DNA from: a marine bacterium B5-7
GTDB taxonomy: Bacteria > Pseudomonadota > Gammaproteobacteria > Arenicellales > CAJQKF01
Assembly: GCA_021604525.1 (NCBI GenBank)
Contig: BQJD01000012.1
Coordinates: 47,552-111,551 of the forward strand
Reading direction: 5' to 3'
DNA length: 64,000 nt
Under the pieces are notes generated by a model, which was not told where the DNA came from, searched no databases, and worked only from the letters and a program-made list of their open reading frames with translations. Positions 8,411-17,375 of the stretch are shown here, piece by piece; position 1 is the stretch's first letter, and every line of letters starts with the position of its first letter. The position numbers were made by a program, and so were the translations under genes.

Positions 8411-8692
8411 ATGATTCATTTTGTGGTACACGACGATGGTGATTCAGTGGGGGTTGTCGTCGTAGAGGGCGTCAGTTCCGGAGATGAACTGACTGGCTGG
8501 ATAATGGATCAGGATAAAGACATAACCTTCAAGGCAACAAGCGATATACCTATCGGTCACAAGCTCGCTATAAAGCCCATGAAAAAAGACGATACCGTCA
8601 TCAAGTACGGTGTCGATATCGGTCGTGTAGTCGCCGATATCGGCTTGGGCGAACATGCCCATGTGCATAACATCAAGACAAAGCGCTGGTAG
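8411..8692 (+). CDS. suyA: (2R)-sulfolactate sulfo-lyase, small subunit
   Basis: SuyA is the small SAF-domain subunit of the lyase that splits (R)-sulfolactate into pyruvate and sulfite. The 93-residue product (MIHFVVHDDGDSVGVVVVEG onwards, ending in a GEHAHVHN segment) is far shorter than altronate dehydratase and fits the dedicated SuyA/UxaA-N size. The HVHN motif is the conserved metal or substrate region of the family. The frame is open from 8351, but ATG 8411 has GGGAGA at 7 bases and gives the family N-terminus. It is first in an operon with suyB, slcC and comC. The identification is strong because all partner genes are present. Confidence 0.92.
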   Translation: MIHFVVHDDGDSVGVVVVEGVSSGDELTGWIMDQDKDITFKATSDIPIGHKLAIKPMKKDDTVIKYGVDIGRVVADIGLGEHAHVHNIKTKRW

Positions 8693-8721
8693 ATACTCGC
8701 ACTCATTTTAATCTCTGGACA

Positions 8722-8736
8722 ATTCACCTGGTGAAT
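8722..8736 (+). promoter_or_regulatory. Inverted repeat between suyA and suyB
   Basis: ATTCACC-T-GGTGAAT is a perfect 7-bp inverted repeat in the 98-base gap between suyA and suyB. It lacks a T run, so termination is unlikely. It could be an mRNA processing or stability element, or a second protein-binding site. Confidence 0.4.
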
Positions 8737-8790
8737 CCGGAGTTGCCGCATAAAACATCAGTTTGAACGAATTTATTCGGAGCAATTTTC

Positions 8791-9966
8791 ATGACATTTG
8801 ACATCAATAATGCAACCTTTATGGGTTACCGACGTGAGAACGGTCGGTTTGGCGTTCGAAACCACGTTATCGTCCTGCCCGTAGACGATCTTTCAAATTC
8901 CGCTTCCGAAGCGGTTGCCCACAATATCAAAGGCGCCATGGCGATTCCGCATCCGTATGGACGACTTCAGTTCGGTGAGGATCTCGAGGTGCATTTTCGT
9001 ACCCTGATCGGTACCGGATCTAATCCCAATGTCGCAGCCGTTATCGTCATCGGTATCGAAGAAGGCTGGACCAAACGGGTGGTGGATGGAATTGCCGCGA
9101 CAGGCAAACCTGTAGTCGGATTCGGGATCGAGCAACATGGCGATCACGAAACCATCATGAAAGCTTCCAAGGCTGCACGTGAATATGTGCAGTGGGCGTC
9201 AGAGAAGCAGCGTGAACAAGCGCCATTGTCGGAATTGTGGGTGTCAACGAAATGCGGTGAATCCGATACAACTTCTGGTTGTGGTTCCAACCCGACGGTC
9301 GGAAATGCTTTTGACAAAATGTATGACAAAGGCGTCACCATGTTGTTTGGCGAGACCTCTGAGATTACCGGTGGTGAGCACCTGGTCGCTGAACGTTGCC
9401 GCGATGAGGCAGTGCGCGAACGCTTCATGTTCATGTTCGATCGTTATCAGGACATGATCAATCGATATAAAACCAATGATCTGTCCGAGTCGCAGCCAAC
9501 CAAGGGGAACATCGAAGGTGGTTTGACAACCATTGAAGAAAAAGCGCTTGGTAATATTCAGAAAATCGGTCGAAAATGTATCGTCGATGGTGTTCTTGAC
9601 AAGGCTGAAGCGCCGACAGGACCGGGTCTATGGTTTATGGATTCATCCAGCGCAGCGGCCGAGATGGTCACGCTGTGTGGCGCGGCTGGTTACGTGGTGC
9701 ACTTCTTCCCGACGGGTCAGGGCAACATAATCGGTAATCCCATCGTGCCGGTAATCAAATTGTGCGCCAATCCGCGTACGGTACGCACGATGTCTGAGCA
9801 TGTCGACGTCGATGTTTCCGGGCTACTGCGCAAGGAAATGACACCTGATGAGGCAGGCGATGCATTGCTTGAGATGATGCTGCGAACGTCCAATGGTCGA
9901 CTGACTGCTGCCGAGGCCCTGGGACACCGCGAATTCGTACTTACCAAACTATACGAAAGCGCCTGA
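8791..9966 (+). CDS. suyB: (2R)-sulfolactate sulfo-lyase, large subunit
   Basis: SuyB is the catalytic UxaA-C/altronate dehydratase-type subunit that pairs with SuyA in the cytoplasm to release sulfite from (R)-sulfolactate. The 391-residue protein begins with [21 protein letters not shown], the family N-terminus. The Cys-rich stretch [20 protein letters not shown] lies near residue 150 and a [12 protein letters not shown] segment near 280. Family members bind iron through conserved Cys and His residues; C154 and C163 are candidates by eye. GGAG lies 8 bases before ATG 8791. The released sulfite needs oxidation or export, but no sulfite dehydrogenase or TauE-like exporter is present in the window. 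Confidence 0.92.
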   Translation: MTFDINNATFMGYRRENGRFGVRNHVIVLPVDDLSNSASEAVAHNIKGAMAIPHPYGRLQFGEDLEVHFRTLIGTGSNPNVAAVIVIGIEEGWTKRVVDGIAATGKPVVGFGIEQHGDHETIMKASKAAREYVQWASEKQREQAPLSELWVSTKCGESDTTSGCGSNPTVGNAFDKMYDKGVTMLFGETSEITGGEHLVAERCRDEAVRERFMFMFDRYQDMINRYKTNDLSESQPTKGNIEGGLTTIEEKALGNIQKIGRKCIVDGVLDKAEAPTGPGLWFMDSSSAAAEMVTLCGAAGYVVHFFPTGQGNIIGNPIVPVIKLCANPRTVRTMSEHVDVDVSGLLRKEMTPDEAGDALLEMMLRTSNGRLTAAEALGHREFVLTKLYESA

Positions 9967-10000
9967 TCAAGTCTCAACACGGATCTGCGTGGGAGCCGTT

Positions 10001-10954
10001 ATGCCGGACATAGTCATTTCCGAGTTCATGGATGAATCGGCTGTGCAAATGCTCAAGTCGAATTTTTCGGTACGCTATGACCCTGACCTGGTCGATGATC
10101 GTCCTGCACTTGAAGCTGCCATAAGTGAGGCGCGGGGGTTGGTAGTTCGTAACAGAACGCAAGTCAACGCGGCATTGATTAAATGTGCCCCGGACCTTGA
10201 AGTTGTTGGTCGTCTCGGTGTTGGTCTGGATAATATTGATCTCGGTGCCTGTGCTACTGCGGATATTGCGGTTTGCCCTGCGCTGGGTGCAAACGCAGTC
10301 GCAGTAGCCGAGTATGTCATTGCGGTATCAATGATCCTGTTTCGACCGGTGTTTCTTGATAGCGCTTCAGTCATACACGGTGGATGGCCGCGAGAAGCCG
10401 GTGCCGGACGGGAACTGGGTGGCAAAACACTGGGTCTTGTAGGCTATGGCACCATAGCGCGCGAAACAGCACGGCGTGCAATTGCACTGGATATGCGAAT
10501 CGCCTGGTTTGATCCCAATATCAACGCTGGTGATGCAGCAGAATTCAGCGATAATACTACTCGCTACAGCGATCTGGCCGATCTGGCTGGCATTGCGGAT
10601 GTTGTCAGCATTCATGTTCCACTGAATGATTCAACCGACCATCTGATTGATCGTTCGATGCTGAAGCGCATGAAACCGAGTTCTATCCTGGTAAATACGT
10701 CCCGGGGCGGCATTGTTGATGAAGAGGCATTGGTGGAATTTCTCAACGCAGGAAATCTTGCCGGTGCGGCACTGGATGTTTTTGAGCACGAACCGCTCAA
10801 CACAGTTGACGGGACACGGTTTTCCGGCGTTCCAAATTTACTAGTCACGCCGCACATCGCCGGTGTCACGGATGAATCAAATGTTCGGGTTGGTCGGATC
10901 ACGGCTGAAAATGTCATTGCTGTTCTTGCAAGGGCTCAGACGGAAAAGAAGTAA
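10001..10954 (+). CDS. slcC: (S)-sulfolactate dehydrogenase
   Basis: SlcC oxidises (S)-sulfolactate to sulfopyruvate with NAD+. It belongs to the D-2-hydroxyacid dehydrogenase family. The nucleotide-binding turn LVGYGTIARETA lies near residue 145, and the catalytic triad can be placed at Arg in NTSRGGIVDE, Glu in VFEHEPL and His in TPHIAG. The frame extends back to GTG 9989, but ATG 10001 has GGGAG about 5 bases upstream. At 317 residues it is family-sized. With ComC it forms the two-dehydrogenase racemising route known from Chromohalobacter and Roseovarius. Assignment to sulfolactate rather than to another hydroxyacid rests on the operon context. Confidence 0.87.
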   Translation: MPDIVISEFMDESAVQMLKSNFSVRYDPDLVDDRPALEAAISEARGLVVRNRTQVNAALIKCAPDLEVVGRLGVGLDNIDLGACATADIAVCPALGANAVAVAEYVIAVSMILFRPVFLDSASVIHGGWPREAGAGRELGGKTLGLVGYGTIARETARRAIALDMRIAWFDPNINAGDAAEFSDNTTRYSDLADLAGIADVVSIHVPLNDSTDHLIDRSMLKRMKPSSILVNTSRGGIVDEEALVEFLNAGNLAGAALDVFEHEPLNTVDGTRFSGVPNLLVTPHIAGVTDESNVRVGRITAENVIAVLARAQTEKK

Positions 10955-11976
10955 TGGCGGATCCGGATTCAATCATCCTGAAAATCGACCAGGCTCATCA
11001 CTTGGTAACCGCTGCACTGGAATCCAATCGAACCTCAAGTGAGAATGCTGCGAGCGTTGCCCAAGCGCTTGTAAGCGCGGAGATTGACGGTCAGATTGGA
11101 CATGGATTGTCGCGTGTGCTCGCCTATGCGAGTCAGTCTCGATCTGGCAAAGTTGATGGTTTCGCAACACCACGTATTATTGCTGACAAGCCTGCTGCGG
11201 TTCGTATAGATGCGGCATCAGGGTTTGCGTTTCCTGCCATGGATCTGGCTGTTTCGACTCTTTCGGAGCGGGTTGCAAATACCGGGATCGCGGTCTCCTC
11301 AGTATTTCGCTCACATCACTTCGGCGTTGCCGGTTATCATGCGGAACGACTTGCCAATGAAGGGATCATCGCCCTGGCACTTAGCAATAGCCCCAGGGCG
11401 ATAGCTCCCTGGGGTGGTAAAAGTGCACTATTCGGCACCAATCCTGTTGCCTTCGCCGCACCGAGAAAGGACGGATCTCCATTGGTTATCGATCTCTCCT
11501 TGAGCAAGGTGGCGCGGGGAAAAATCATGGTCGCCGCACGCAATGGCGATTCAATACCTGAAGGCTGGGCGCTCGATGCCAATGGCCATCCAACCACAAA
11601 TGCCGATGCTGCACTTGCTGGCACCATGTTACCCATGGGCGATGCCAAGGGCGCAGCTCTGGTGTTGATGGTGGAGCTGCTGGCAGCAGCCATGACGGGT
11701 GCAAACTTTGGATTCGAGGCGTCTTCATTCTTTACCGCCGAAGGCGACCCGCCTGGTATTGGTCAAGTGCTGATTGGCTTCGATGCAAGGATGTTGTCTG
11801 GTGACAGCTACCTGGAACGAATTGAGCATTTGATCGAAGCGATTGTTGCACAACCGGGTACACGTCTGCCGGGCAGTCGGCGACTTAATGCACGTTTGCG
11901 TGTGGAAGCGGATGGTCTAGCGGTATCGCGCTCGCTGGTAGATGAATTAACCCAATTGGCTAATCATTCTGTTTGA
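10954..11976 (+). CDS. comC: (R)-sulfolactate dehydrogenase (sulfopyruvate reductase), malate/lactate dehydrogenase family
   Basis: ComC reduces sulfopyruvate to (R)-sulfolactate with NAD(P)H, supplying the isomer that SuyAB can cleave. The 340-residue protein is of the LDH2/malate dehydrogenase type, not the Rossmann type. It shows QIGHGLSRVLAYASQ near residue 50, SHHFGVAGYHAERLANEG near 120, and ALFGTNPVAFAAP near 160. Its ATG overlaps the slcC stop by one base (TAATG), so the two are translationally coupled. Homologues were first described in archaeal coenzyme M synthesis, but no other CoM genes are present here, which supports the catabolic role. The operon ends 132 bases before the convergent liv genes. 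Confidence 0.87.
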   Translation: MADPDSIILKIDQAHHLVTAALESNRTSSENAASVAQALVSAEIDGQIGHGLSRVLAYASQSRSGKVDGFATPRIIADKPAAVRIDAASGFAFPAMDLAVSTLSERVANTGIAVSSVFRSHHFGVAGYHAERLANEGIIALALSNSPRAIAPWGGKSALFGTNPVAFAAPRKDGSPLVIDLSLSKVARGKIMVAARNGDSIPEGWALDANGHPTTNADAALAGTMLPMGDAKGAALVLMVELLAAAMTGANFGFEASSFFTAEGDPPGIGQVLIGFDARMLSGDSYLERIEHLIEAIVAQPGTRLPGSRRLNARLRVEADGLAVSRSLVDELTQLANHSV

Positions 11977-12108
11977 TTATTAGCCTCGATTTTGCGGGAT
12001 AAATTTCACGCGGGCAGGATGAATAAGAAGGTGGCTTGGCCGACGTACGCGAATATCCCCGCCGGTTCAAATTAAATCGATCTAATCTGCTTGTATAAAA
12101 ATCATGAC

Positions 12109-12990
12109 CTAACCGCCCAGGAATAATCGACCGACCTCGGGATTCTGAAGCAGATCATCTCCGCGACCGGCGATGGCGATTTGTCCAGAAACCAGTACAT
12201 AAGCAAGATCTGCAAATTCCAGCCCCTTTTTGGCATTTTGCTCGACCATGACGATGGTCTTTCCTTCACTGTGCTGCAGATCGTCGAGAATATCGAAAAC
12301 CATGTCGATAAACCGTGGTTCCAGGCCAATCGAGGGTTCGTCGACCAGCAGAATTTCAGGATCCATCACCAGAGCACGGGATATCTCCAGCAGTCGACGC
12401 TCGCCACCCGATAACACTTTCGCCTGTTTCTTGCGTCGTTCGGCCAACCTAGCGTACTTGTCGAAAACCCGTTCCGCGGCAATTTTTGCATCGGCGGTCG
12501 AATCCATCAGGTAACCGCCCATCCACAGGTTTTCCTCCACAGTCATGTCGGGGAAAACTGATTTATCCTGCAGGATGTAAGCGATGCCGGCGCGCGCCAG
12601 CTTCTGGTTGGAACTCATTCGGGTGACATCCATTCGCTTGTCGGCGTCACTAATGGTGATTGATCCTGAGAAAATCCGGTTGAATCCGAAAATCGAATGA
12701 AGGATGGTTGACTTACCGGCACCGTTCGGTCCAATCAGGCATAACGATTGCCCTTTGCCGACGCGCATGCTGAAGTCATGAAGTATTTCCATCTTGCCGT
12801 AGCCGGCGTACAGGTTATCAATTTTAAGGTAAGGTTCATCGGTAACCAGTGCATCGAGTTCTTCCACCGAGACACCGTCACCCAGTTGTTCGGCTTGGGC
12901 GATAACGGCTTCAACAGAGATGACGGTTTCCACTGAACCACCATGGTAACCCGCAGCGCGTTTTTCCTCTTCCGTTTTTTCCTCACTCAT
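12109..12990 (-). CDS. livF: Branched-chain-amino-acid-type ABC transporter ATPase, LivF-like with N-terminal extension
   Basis: This is one of the two ATPases of a HAAT-family importer. Walker A is GPNGAGKST (near residue 88), the signature is LSGGERRLLEISRAL, and Walker B is EILLVDEPSIGLEP. The protein is 293 residues, about 55 longer than typical LivF. The extra N-terminal part (residues 1-53) is acidic and helical in look, with no known domain. It is the last gene of the minus-strand livKHMGF-type operon, 17 bases after livG. Because the operon converges on suyAB-slcC-comC, sulfolactate or a related C3 sulfonate is a plausible cargo, but branched-chain amino acids or amides cannot be excluded. 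Confidence 0.87.
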   Translation of the reverse strand: MSEEKTEEEKRAAGYHGGSVETVISVEAVIAQAEQLGDGVSVEELDALVTDEPYLKIDNLYAGYGKMEILHDFSMRVGKGQSLCLIGPNGAGKSTILHSIFGFNRIFSGSITISDADKRMDVTRMSSNQKLARAGIAYILQDKSVFPDMTVEENLWMGGYLMDSTADAKIAAERVFDKYARLAERRKKQAKVLSGGERRLLEISRALVMDPEILLVDEPSIGLEPRFIDMVFDILDDLQHSEGKTIVMVEQNAKKGLEFADLAYVLVSGQIAIAGRGDDLLQNPEVGRLFLGG

Positions 12991-13007
12991 TATTTAATAC
13001 CTGCCGA

Positions 13008-13748
13008 TCAGTGCGCGCCAAGATAGGCGTCAATGACGCGCTGGTCGTTTTGAATTTCATCCGGTGTACCGTGTACGAGCAATTCTCCGTGTGCAAGACA
13101 GTAGATGCTTTTGGCAAGATTCATGATGACTCGCATATTATGTTCGATCACAAACAGGGTGATTCCGAATTCACTATTTGCCCGTTTAAGACGGTCAATC
13201 AAGCCGTTGATCAGGGTAGGATTGATACCAGCGGTCGGCTCATCCAGAAGCAATACTTTGGGTTCATTCATTAATGCCATGGCAAACTCGAGAAGTTTCT
13301 GCTGCCCGAAAGACAAGTCGCCAGAGATCAGATGGCGTTTCTGATAAAGGCCGACAAATTCCAGGAGATGCTCTGCCTTATCAATTAATCCTGAAGAATA
13401 GCTACCAAACATATTGCGTAACCCCTCATTTCTATGGGGTACGGATATGAGCAGATTTTCGACACAGTTCATCTTGTCGTAGATTCGCGTCTGCTGGAAC
13501 GTACGAAGTAGACCCAGACGTGCAATCTGTTGAACCCTAAACCTGGAAATCTCTTGCCCTTCAAATGCAATTGAGCCGGAGTCGATTGGGTGAAAACCGA
13601 CAATTGAGTTAAATAGAGTGGTCTTACCCGATCCATTAGGACCGATCAACCCTGTGATTGATCCCTCAGGGACTTCAAGACTAACGTTACTATTGGCGAC
13701 TACGCCGCCATAAGATTTGCTGACGTTTTTAACTTCCAGTGAAATCAT
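13008..13748 (-). CDS. livG: Branched-chain-amino-acid-type ABC transporter ATPase, LivG-like
   Basis: The 246-residue ATPase carries Walker A GPNGSGKTT near residue 36, the signature LSFGQQKLLEFAMAL and Walker B KVLLLDEPTAGINP. The C-terminal end GTPDEIQNDQRVIDAYLGAH is the LivG-type tail. It pairs with the LivF-like ATPase at the inner membrane to power import through the LivH/LivM permeases. Its ATG overlaps the livM stop by four bases (ATGA), a sign of translational coupling. Confidence 0.9.
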   Translation of the reverse strand: MISLEVKNVSKSYGGVVANSNVSLEVPEGSITGLIGPNGSGKTTLFNSIVGFHPIDSGSIAFEGQEISRFRVQQIARLGLLRTFQQTRIYDKMNCVENLLISVPHRNEGLRNMFGSYSSGLIDKAEHLLEFVGLYQKRHLISGDLSFGQQKLLEFAMALMNEPKVLLLDEPTAGINPTLINGLIDRLKRANSEFGITLFVIEHNMRVIMNLAKSIYCLAHGELLVHGTPDEIQNDQRVIDAYLGAH

Positions 13749-14800
13749 GTGCTGCCCTCGCGAGCTTCCTTACTCATTCGCTTGTCTACCCTGACGCCAA
13801 AGCGCTCTGGCCATTTCTGTTGCATCCAGCCCATGATCCCTTGCTGGAAAAACACAACATTTATGATGATCAACAGACCCAACGCCACCCACTGCCAACC
13901 AAGCAGATAGGTCCAGGTCACCTCCTTCACGATGTGGAATACAGTGGCACCGATTACGGGGCCCCAGAGGGTTCCTTTACCGCCCAGGAGAGACATCACG
14001 ACCATGAAAATTCCGAAGGTGATGGTAGGAAATGCGACTTCCAGCGGTTCAACGAAACCTGTCAAATTGCCAAATAGCGCACCTGAGATTCCAAGAAAGA
14101 ATGCCGATACAGCCCAGGCGAATGTTTTGTGACGCCATGTATGGATGCCCATTGCCTCGGCCTTCACTTCATCGTCGCGAATGGCGTTGATGGCCAAGGC
14201 AAATCGAGTGGAATATAGCCAGCGTACACAAATGAACGTGAGTATTGCCAGAACAAATATGAGCGCATAGAAAACCAGAGATTTTTCATCGGGATACCCG
14301 GGATATACAGGCATTGCGATACCACTGCCACCGCCGATCCATTCCCATGTTCCCGCAAGCTCACGGGCAGACAAAGCAATACCCAATGTGCCAATTGCAA
14401 AATAAGGCCCGCGCAACCCAAACATGACCCAGCCAAGAATGATGGCAAATATTACACACCCCAATGCGGCCGCTATTGAGCCGACAAACATACTGCTGAA
14501 GTAATCCCAGTAACCGAGTACCAGTTGTTCACCGCCACGTGCTGATGTGTATGTACCGACATCGGTAAACATGCCAATCTGGACAACAGCCGAGATATAC
14601 ATGCCGGCACCGAAAAAGAAAATGTTCCCTAGAGAGTTATATCCCATCTGCCCGCCGACAAGATCCCATGTCAGGGCAAATAGAATCATCAACCAAAGGA
14701 AGGCGATCTGCGTCGTATAAGCTGGAAATACCAGCGGCGCGATGATACCGCCGACCAGCAACAGGACGTACACCCACCATGGAGTCTGGTCACTACGCAT
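13745..14800 (-). CDS. livM: Branched-chain-amino-acid-type ABC transporter permease, LivM-like
   Basis: The 351-residue permease has about nine hydrophobic helices. It carries the LivM hallmarks GYNSLGNIFFFGAGMY near residue 53 and LRGPYFAIGTLGIA near 130, plus the cytoplasmic loop AINAIRDDEVKAEAMGI near 205 that contacts the ATPases. The charged C-terminus (KRMSKEAREGST) is probably cytoplasmic. It forms the membrane pore with the LivH-like subunit, from whose stop it is separated by only two bases. Substrate specificity resides mostly in the binding protein. Confidence 0.9.
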   Translation of the reverse strand: MRSDQTPWWVYVLLLVGGIIAPLVFPAYTTQIAFLWLMILFALTWDLVGGQMGYNSLGNIFFFGAGMYISAVVQIGMFTDVGTYTSARGGEQLVLGYWDYFSSMFVGSIAAALGCVIFAIILGWVMFGLRGPYFAIGTLGIALSARELAGTWEWIGGGSGIAMPVYPGYPDEKSLVFYALIFVLAILTFICVRWLYSTRFALAINAIRDDEVKAEAMGIHTWRHKTFAWAVSAFFLGISGALFGNLTGFVEPLEVAFPTITFGIFMVVMSLLGGKGTLWGPVIGATVFHIVKEVTWTYLLGWQWVALGLLIIINVVFFQQGIMGWMQQKWPERFGVRVDKRMSKEAREGST

Positions 14801-14802
14801 TG

Positions 14803-15705
14803 TTATTCCACCACCTGTCTATGTCTCGATAGCTGGATTTGACGCCAGACGAGCACGACGACCAATAGTCCAACTACGGTTGCTTGTTGAAATTGGGCGC
14901 CAAGAACGAAACCCGAGTACTGTTCGGCAACACCGAGGCCCAGTCCGGCGATAATGACACCCGGCAGATTACCTAGTCCGGCAGCCGTGACAATGACAAA
15001 GGCACGGATGGAATGCACCACGCCGTAGAAGGGTTGTATGACCCAAATCATGGATATCAGCACGCCGGCAGCACCACAAATCGCAGCATTGAGGGCGTAT
15101 GTAAATGCGTAAACCCGTTCTGTGTCGATACCCATTACCCGTGCCGCCCTGGCATCCTGGGCAGTCGCCCTGATGGCCTGTCCCATGCGACTGCGTTTCA
15201 TAAAGATAATGACGACTGCAGCGAGAACGATACACAGTAAAAATGAGACAAATTTAATTTCTGCTATGGTAACCATTCCATTAAAGAATGATCTGGTAGT
15301 GAAACCCGATGCAGCAGTCCTGACTTCTGGTCCATAGGCAAGATTCAATGCCTGTTGGACTACCAAGGCGATACCAAATGTTGCGAGCAGGGAAGTAAAA
15401 AGATCTCGGGTGATGACCCACTTGATGATTGTGATGTAAAGCAGCCAGCCGAATACGAACATGATGGCGCAGACAATGGGCATCCCGAGGATCGGATGAA
15501 TACCGTATGTCGAAAGATGCCAGGCGAAGTATCCGCCCATGATGACAAACTCACCTTGAGCAAGGTTTTTGACATTCATGACGCCCCAGACGAGGGCAAG
15601 TCCGTAAGCGGCCAGAACGAATATTGCTCCGATAAACAAACCATCCAGGAGCAATTGAATGTTCAAAACCGGAACCTTAGTGAGTAGGATCAGATTATCC
15701 AGCAT
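14803..15705 (-). CDS. livH: Branched-chain-amino-acid-type ABC transporter permease, LivH-like
   Basis: The permease begins MLDNLILLTKVPVLNIQLLL, and the family core LYALGLALVWG-like segment is seen as YGLALVWGVMNVKNLAQGEF. The coupling loop is IRATAQDARAARVMGID. The frame is open to 15768, but ATG 15705 is preceded by GGGGA at 8 bases and gives the normal LivH N-terminus and a length of 300 residues. The upstream extension would read through a palindrome and is rejected. It works with LivM in the inner membrane. Confidence 0.88.
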   Translation of the reverse strand: MLDNLILLTKVPVLNIQLLLDGLFIGAIFVLAAYGLALVWGVMNVKNLAQGEFVIMGGYFAWHLSTYGIHPILGMPIVCAIMFVFGWLLYITIIKWVITRDLFTSLLATFGIALVVQQALNLAYGPEVRTAASGFTTRSFFNGMVTIAEIKFVSFLLCIVLAAVVIIFMKRSRMGQAIRATAQDARAARVMGIDTERVYAFTYALNAAICGAAGVLISMIWVIQPFYGVVHSIRAFVIVTAAGLGNLPGVIIAGLGLGVAEQYSGFVLGAQFQQATVVGLLVVVLVWRQIQLSRHRQVVE

Positions 15706-15737
15706 TGCGCATGTCCCCGGTATCGATAAGAACCTGA

Positions 15738-15761
15738 CCCCCGCCCGAATTCGGGCGAGGG
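15738..15761 (-). promoter_or_regulatory. Intercistronic hairpin between livK and livH
   Basis: CGCCCGAATTCGGGCG (15742-15757) is perfectly self-complementary and is extended by CCC/GGG after one mismatch. It follows the livK stop by about 30 bases and has no T run. In binding-protein-dependent importers such hairpins commonly stabilise the binding-protein mRNA and lower expression of the membrane genes. That role is inferred. Confidence 0.55.
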
Positions 15762-15791
15762 CGGCCAATTACCAAGATTAACTGGTACTTC

Positions 15792-17021
15792 TTATTTGGC
15801 GACTCGTGGCCACACGATGGAGTGGGAGGCCCATTTCAACGGTGCCACTACGTTGAACTGACCGTCCTGGACCTGACGCAGCACCATCGGCTTGGCAATA
15901 TTATTGCCGGCTTCGGAAAACTTGATGGGTCCATAGAAGGTTGTCATATCGGTGCTGGCAATAGCATCTCGAACTTTCTCGGGATCAAAGGAGTTGGCAT
16001 GTTCAAACGCCTCTTTCCAGACAATCACTGCGGCGGCAGCCTGAGCTGATTGATATGGGACGTTCTTGTAACCTTCGTAAGTCGACTTGAACAATTTGTC
16101 AAAATCGCCTGCACTGCCGAAGTATTTGTCCTCATAGCTCAAGGTCTCGGCCCACTGGGTCGGACACAGGTAGCCATCGGCTGAAGGCCCGAACTGGGAG
16201 ACTATTTTGGCGCCTTCGCAATGTGTCATGGCAATCATGGGGACATCAACCTGAAGCTCCTTGATTTGCCGCGCTGCTGTTACCGCACCTTTGTTGTGAC
16301 CTGAGATGACCAGCAAATCAGGCTTGAGTGCTTTTACTTTTGTAAGCGTTGCGGAGATGTCCGAAAGATCGGCTGGCATTTTGTCATCGATAACGGTCTG
16401 CATGCCGAATTTCGCCATATCTTCAACGACACCTGCCCTCACATCAAGAGAAAAGGCATCGTTCTCAAAGACCATCGCGACACGCACATCAGACGGTTTC
16501 TTGCCATTTTTCTCAGCCATCTCAGCAGCCAGAGCGACGGCGCTTGCGAGGTATTGTTCTGATGTGGAAAGCACCGCGAACAGATAACGATATCCCTTAT
16601 TGAATAATGCTCGTGAAGCACCCTCGGCTTCAATCATCGGGATCTTGTATTTTTCTATTATCGGTGCAGCGGCGATTGTTGTTGGTGAACTGTAGGGGCC
16701 AAGTACAAATTGAACACCATCCTGATTAACCAGTCGTTCGACGAGTTGTGCGGTACGAGCAGGAGTTGATTCATCGTCGTAGTAATCGACCTTCAATTTA
16801 TAACTTTTGCCATCAACTTTGACGCCGCCGGCTTCATTGATTACCTTAACCGCCAGATTGTATCCATTTTGCGTATCGACGCCGTTGGATGAGTACTTTC
16901 CGCTCAGAGAAATCGCCGAGCCGAGTGTAATGGTATCGCCTTCTACTTTGGCCTCGGCTGACGTGAATGCCAGTACGGATATGGCAATGGCAGTGAGACC
17001 TGTCTTGAACATTGGGTGCAT
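15792..17021 (-). CDS. livK: Periplasmic substrate-binding protein of the LivK/amide-binding type
   Basis: The 409-residue precursor has a signal peptide (FKTGLTAIAISVLAFTSAEA, cleavage near residue 24). A type I periplasmic fold follows, with the Peripla_BP_6 opening DTITLGSAISLSGKYSSNGVD. The family phrases VDYYDDESTPARTAQLVERL and FVLGPYSSPTTIAAAPIIEKY are clear. It captures the substrate and delivers it to the LivHMGF-like complex. It is the first gene of the operon, with GGAGGAATATCA immediately before ATG 17021. The family binds branched-chain amino acids, amides, urea, aromatic acids or sulfonates; convergence with the sulfolactate genes makes sulfolactate a testable candidate. Confidence 0.88.
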   Translation of the reverse strand: MHPMFKTGLTAIAISVLAFTSAEAKVEGDTITLGSAISLSGKYSSNGVDTQNGYNLAVKVINEAGGVKVDGKSYKLKVDYYDDESTPARTAQLVERLVNQDGVQFVLGPYSSPTTIAAAPIIEKYKIPMIEAEGASRALFNKGYRYLFAVLSTSEQYLASAVALAAEMAEKNGKKPSDVRVAMVFENDAFSLDVRAGVVEDMAKFGMQTVIDDKMPADLSDISATLTKVKALKPDLLVISGHNKGAVTAARQIKELQVDVPMIAMTHCEGAKIVSQFGPSADGYLCPTQWAETLSYEDKYFGSAGDFDKLFKSTYEGYKNVPYQSAQAAAAVIVWKEAFEHANSFDPEKVRDAIASTDMTTFYGPIKFSEAGNNIAKPMVLRQVQDGQFNVVAPLKWASHSIVWPRVAK

Positions 17022-17375
17022 TGATATTCCTCCAAAACTTTAATAAGTGTTGAGTATGGTTCTTGATCCATCCGTCATTCGCAAATCTTTGCAATACAGA
17101 GGAAATAAACCACTCTAGCTATAATAACCACCCGCGAAAATATTTACCAAGTACCAGGGAAAACGCCCAGTGGTCGCGGGTCGAGTCGAATCATAGCACC
17201 ATTTTATCGGTACGGTCGTTTGTGGCGGCAATCACAGTGTCATGTTGCCGACGGCGCTATAAGGCCCCATATTCCGGGTTTGGTAACAGATTTATATTCT
17301 GTGGTACCGGTTCGCATGGATGTGACGAATTACGCTCACCCCAGACTCCTTCAATTAATCTGCCAGGTTGGATAG
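17022..17375. other. Intergenic region, 354 bp
   Basis: This divergent region separates livK and the aspartyl protease gene and must contain the liv promoter. I saw no copy of the 22-bp palindrome found upstream of suyA, so shared control by the same GntR protein is not supported. No gene, repeat or terminator was recognised. Confidence 0.5.

Noticed and set aside
1809..11976. ATP sulfurylase as part of sulfite disposal from sulfolactate
   Set aside because: It lies over 5 kb away with its own terminator, and no APS reductase or sulfite dehydrogenase is present to connect them.
15706..15768. Longer LivH start
   Set aside because: The extension would run through the livK-livH hairpin and precedes a well-placed GGGGA site for ATG 15705.
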